In this document: positions 5,486 to 7,006 of the stretch, in pieces
Layout: each line of letters opens with the position of its first letter
How positions within the stretch are numbered: the stretch's first letter is position 1
NCBI GenBank assembly: GCA_017543805.1
Contig: JAFYFK010000300.1
Span: forward strand, 1 to 7,006
DNA from: Bacillota bacterium
GTDB lineage: Bacteria; Bacillota; Clostridia; Peptostreptococcales; Anaerovoracaceae
Direction of reading: 5' to 3'
DNA length: 7,006 nt
Notes under the pieces: model-generated
The model's database searches: none
Seen by the model: the letters and a program-made list of their open reading frames with translations, nothing else
Told to the model about the DNA's origin: nothing
Made by a program: the position numbers and the translations under genes

Positions 5486-6871
5486 ATGGATAAAACTAGA
5501 CTCATGGAGAAAAACAAAGAAGCCAAAGAATACCGGACCGCCGGTGAGGCCGGCTGGCATCTGTCCCGCTACAACCTGATGACTGTGATTCCCGGACAGG
5601 ATAAAGCGGTGGTCGCCAATCTCTTCCGGGCGGTCTGCGCCGCATACGGACCGGAGGAGCTCTATCTGCTTTCTGAGGCAGAAAACCTCCCGGAAGACCA
5701 TCCGATCCTCGACATCTTTCGCAAGCGCGGCCTGATCGTGGATTTTGACGAGCGCGAAGCCCTGGCGGACATGGGGCGAAAAATCCGGAATGTTTCCGAC
5801 CAGGTGACGCTGACCCTGTGTACAACGATGAAGTGCAACTTCGACTGTCCCTATTGTTTTGAGAACCACAGTGGGGGCGACATGTCGAAAGAAACCCAGG
5901 ACGATGTTGTTGCGCTGGCGGATCGGATGCTGCGTTTCTTTGGCGCGAAGAAACTGCATATCATCTGGTTCGGCGGAGAGCCGCTGATGAACGCAGAGGT
6001 GATTTGGGACCTGACGCCGCGGCTGCGTGGCTTGGCAGAGCGCTGCGGAGCAGAGTACAGAGCATCTATTTTTACAAACGGTTCCCTGCTGACGCAAGAG
6101 ACGGTCGACCGACTCAAAGACTGCGGCGTGGCCAGTGCCGTGATTGCAATAGACGGAGTGGGTGCTTCCCATGACCGGACAAGGCATTTCAGGGGCGGCG
6201 CAGGCTCGTTTGCGTGCATAACCCGGAATCTGCGCACGTTGCGCATTCCCTTCCCGATTGTCATCCGCCACCTGCAGACAGGGGAAAACGTGGATCAGTT
6301 GGCCTCAATGGAGGCGTTTGTGACGCAATTGAGAAAGGAAAGCGGGAACAGTCTGTCCTTTGCGCCGGATACCTGCGGCTGGAATCATGCAACGGACGAC
6401 CGCAAGGGTGATGTGACCATCCTGAAGGATGACGGGGGTGCCGCTGTGGCCATCCGTAGGGACACTTACCGTTTTATCCCGGCCAGGGGAGGATACTGCG
6501 GCGCTGCAACTTCGCTTGCCAGCGTATCGGTTGACGCATACGGGGAACTGTATAAATGCTGGCCTGAAATGGATAACCGGGATGGCCGGAGCTACGGAAA
6601 TGCCCGGAACTGGGATCCGGCTGCACCGATCGAGACGGCCTCCAGACCCGAACAGTTGACCCGGTATCTGAACACCGCAATTCCTAACGGCGACGCGGAA
6701 TGCTGGGACTGTGTGTGGCTGCCGTACTGCGTGGGCGGCTGCCCGTATAAACGGCTGAACAATGAGAAGGAGTGTCTGCCCTACAAAAACTGCCCGGACA
6801 GATTTCTCCTCTCCCTGTATGAACGGATAAAAAGAGAAGGTGAAGCGCATGAACGTCTCGGCCGGCTCTGA
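5486..6871 (+). CDS. Radical SAM/SPASM domain protein, probable peptide maturase
   Basis: 461 residues from ATG 5486. Residues about 25-100 form a small N-terminal domain (NLMTVIPG, then HPILDIFRKRGLIVDFDE) like those of RiPP maturases, where such domains help bind the leader. The radical SAM core has CX3CX2C (C117, C121, C124) for the S-adenosylmethionine-binding 4Fe-4S cluster, FGGEP (162-166), FTNGSLL (196-202) and AIDG...SHDRTR (221-233). The C-terminal SPASM domain matches its pattern exactly: C338-X14-G-X4-C358, then CX2CX5CX3C (C406, C409, C415, C419), then C430 and C436, for two auxiliary clusters. SPASM enzymes of this kind make thioether, carbon-carbon or related cross-links in ribosomal peptides. 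The likely substrate is the double-glycine-leader peptide at 2583, because of the similar upstream region; this pairing is inferred. The 3' end overlaps the next gene by 23 nt. Confidence 0.9.
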   Translation: MDKTRLMEKNKEAKEYRTAGEAGWHLSRYNLMTVIPGQDKAVVANLFRAVCAAYGPEELYLLSEAENLPEDHPILDIFRKRGLIVDFDEREALADMGRKIRNVSDQVTLTLCTTMKCNFDCPYCFENHSGGDMSKETQDDVVALADRMLRFFGAKKLHIIWFGGEPLMNAEVIWDLTPRLRGLAERCGAEYRASIFTNGSLLTQETVDRLKDCGVASAVIAIDGVGASHDRTRHFRGGAGSFACITRNLRTLRIPFPIVIRHLQTGENVDQLASMEAFVTQLRKESGNSLSFAPDTCGWNHATDDRKGDVTILKDDGGAAVAIRRDTYRFIPARGGYCGAATSLASVSVDAYGELYKCWPEMDNRDGRSYGNARNWDPAAPIETASRPEQLTRYLNTAIPNGDAECWDCVWLPYCVGGCPYKRLNNEKECLPYKNCPDRFLLSLYERIKREGEAHERLGRL

Positions 6872-7006
6872 GGATCGGATGCAGGAATCCCCCGCGCGGT
6901 TCCTGCCTCTGATCTCTACCGCGGAAATGACGCTTTCGCATCTTTGTTCTGCCGGAGACGAAGATGCCCGTGCGCTTTTTCGCGCGCTTGGGCTGAACGA
7001 GGATGA
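6849..7006 (+). CDS. Unidentified protein, N-terminal fragment, overlapping the radical SAM gene
   Basis: An open frame starts at ATG 6849, with AGAAGG (6835-6840) 8 nt upstream, and runs 52 full codons to the window edge without a stop. It overlaps the last 23 nt of the radical SAM gene in another frame, an arrangement typical of translational coupling. The visible residues (MNVSAGSEDRMQESPARFLP at the start, then ISTAEMTLSHLC, then a stretch rich in A, D, E, R and L ending LFRALGLNED) show no signal peptide, membrane segment or motif I recognise. It has no GG leader ending in the part seen. From its position it may be a partner of the maturase, such as an accessory or export protein or another substrate, but this is only inference. 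Confidence 0.65.
   Translation, partial: MNVSAGSEDRMQESPARFLPLISTAEMTLSHLCSAGDEDARALFRALGLNED

Noticed and set aside
5481..5490. CCACCATGG around the radical SAM start resembles a eukaryotic Kozak context.
   Set aside because: The setting is plainly bacterial and the match is short, so it is taken as coincidence.
5360..6271. A 303-codon open frame on the minus strand under the radical SAM gene.
   Set aside because: It is the shadow of a GC-rich coding gene with complete radical SAM motifs, has no recognisable domain, and runs through the promoter region.

Overview
The window looks like a chromosomal segment of an anaerobic, moderately GC-rich Bacillota (Clostridia-like) bacterium. This is inferred from AGGAGG-type ribosome binding sites, a lipoprotein-anchored solute-binding protein, a Gram-positive-style ComEC, and a double-glycine-leader peptide with a radical SAM/SPASM enzyme. 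The species cannot be named from the sequence.

Left part (1-2324, minus strand): a TAXI-type TRAP transporter operon. The lipoprotein solute-binding subunit (2190-1243) is read first from a good sigma-A-type promoter (2324-2296). The large fused TRAP permease (1153 to beyond the window edge) follows. A strong hairpin (1195-1221) sits between the two genes and may damp permease expression. Together they would take up an unidentified small organic acid or amino acid using an ion gradient.

Middle (about 2325-2582): an AT-rich divergent intergenic region. It holds a 30-bp dyad that would fold with a UNCG tetraloop (2403-2432), one copy of a 39-bp direct repeat (2437-2475), and the promoter region of a small peptide gene.

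Right part (2583-7006, plus strand): a 98-aa peptide with a leader ending in VAGG and a 49-aa tail carrying a CX2CX11HX3C motif (a likely RiPP precursor), followed by a strong terminator. Next come comEC (3033-5369), encoding the DNA-uptake channel with its own promoter, then a 461-aa radical SAM/SPASM protein (5486-6871) of the peptide-maturase type. An unidentified gene overlaps the end of the radical SAM gene by 23 nt and runs off the window.

The most interesting observation is that the precursor and the radical SAM gene, although separated by the 2.3-kb comEC gene, have closely similar upstream sequences (25 of 35 bases identical without gaps, with most differences being transitions). This suggests the two are co-regulated parts of one peptide-modification system with comEC lying between them. 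The product, the modification and any role for comEC are not shown by the sequence.
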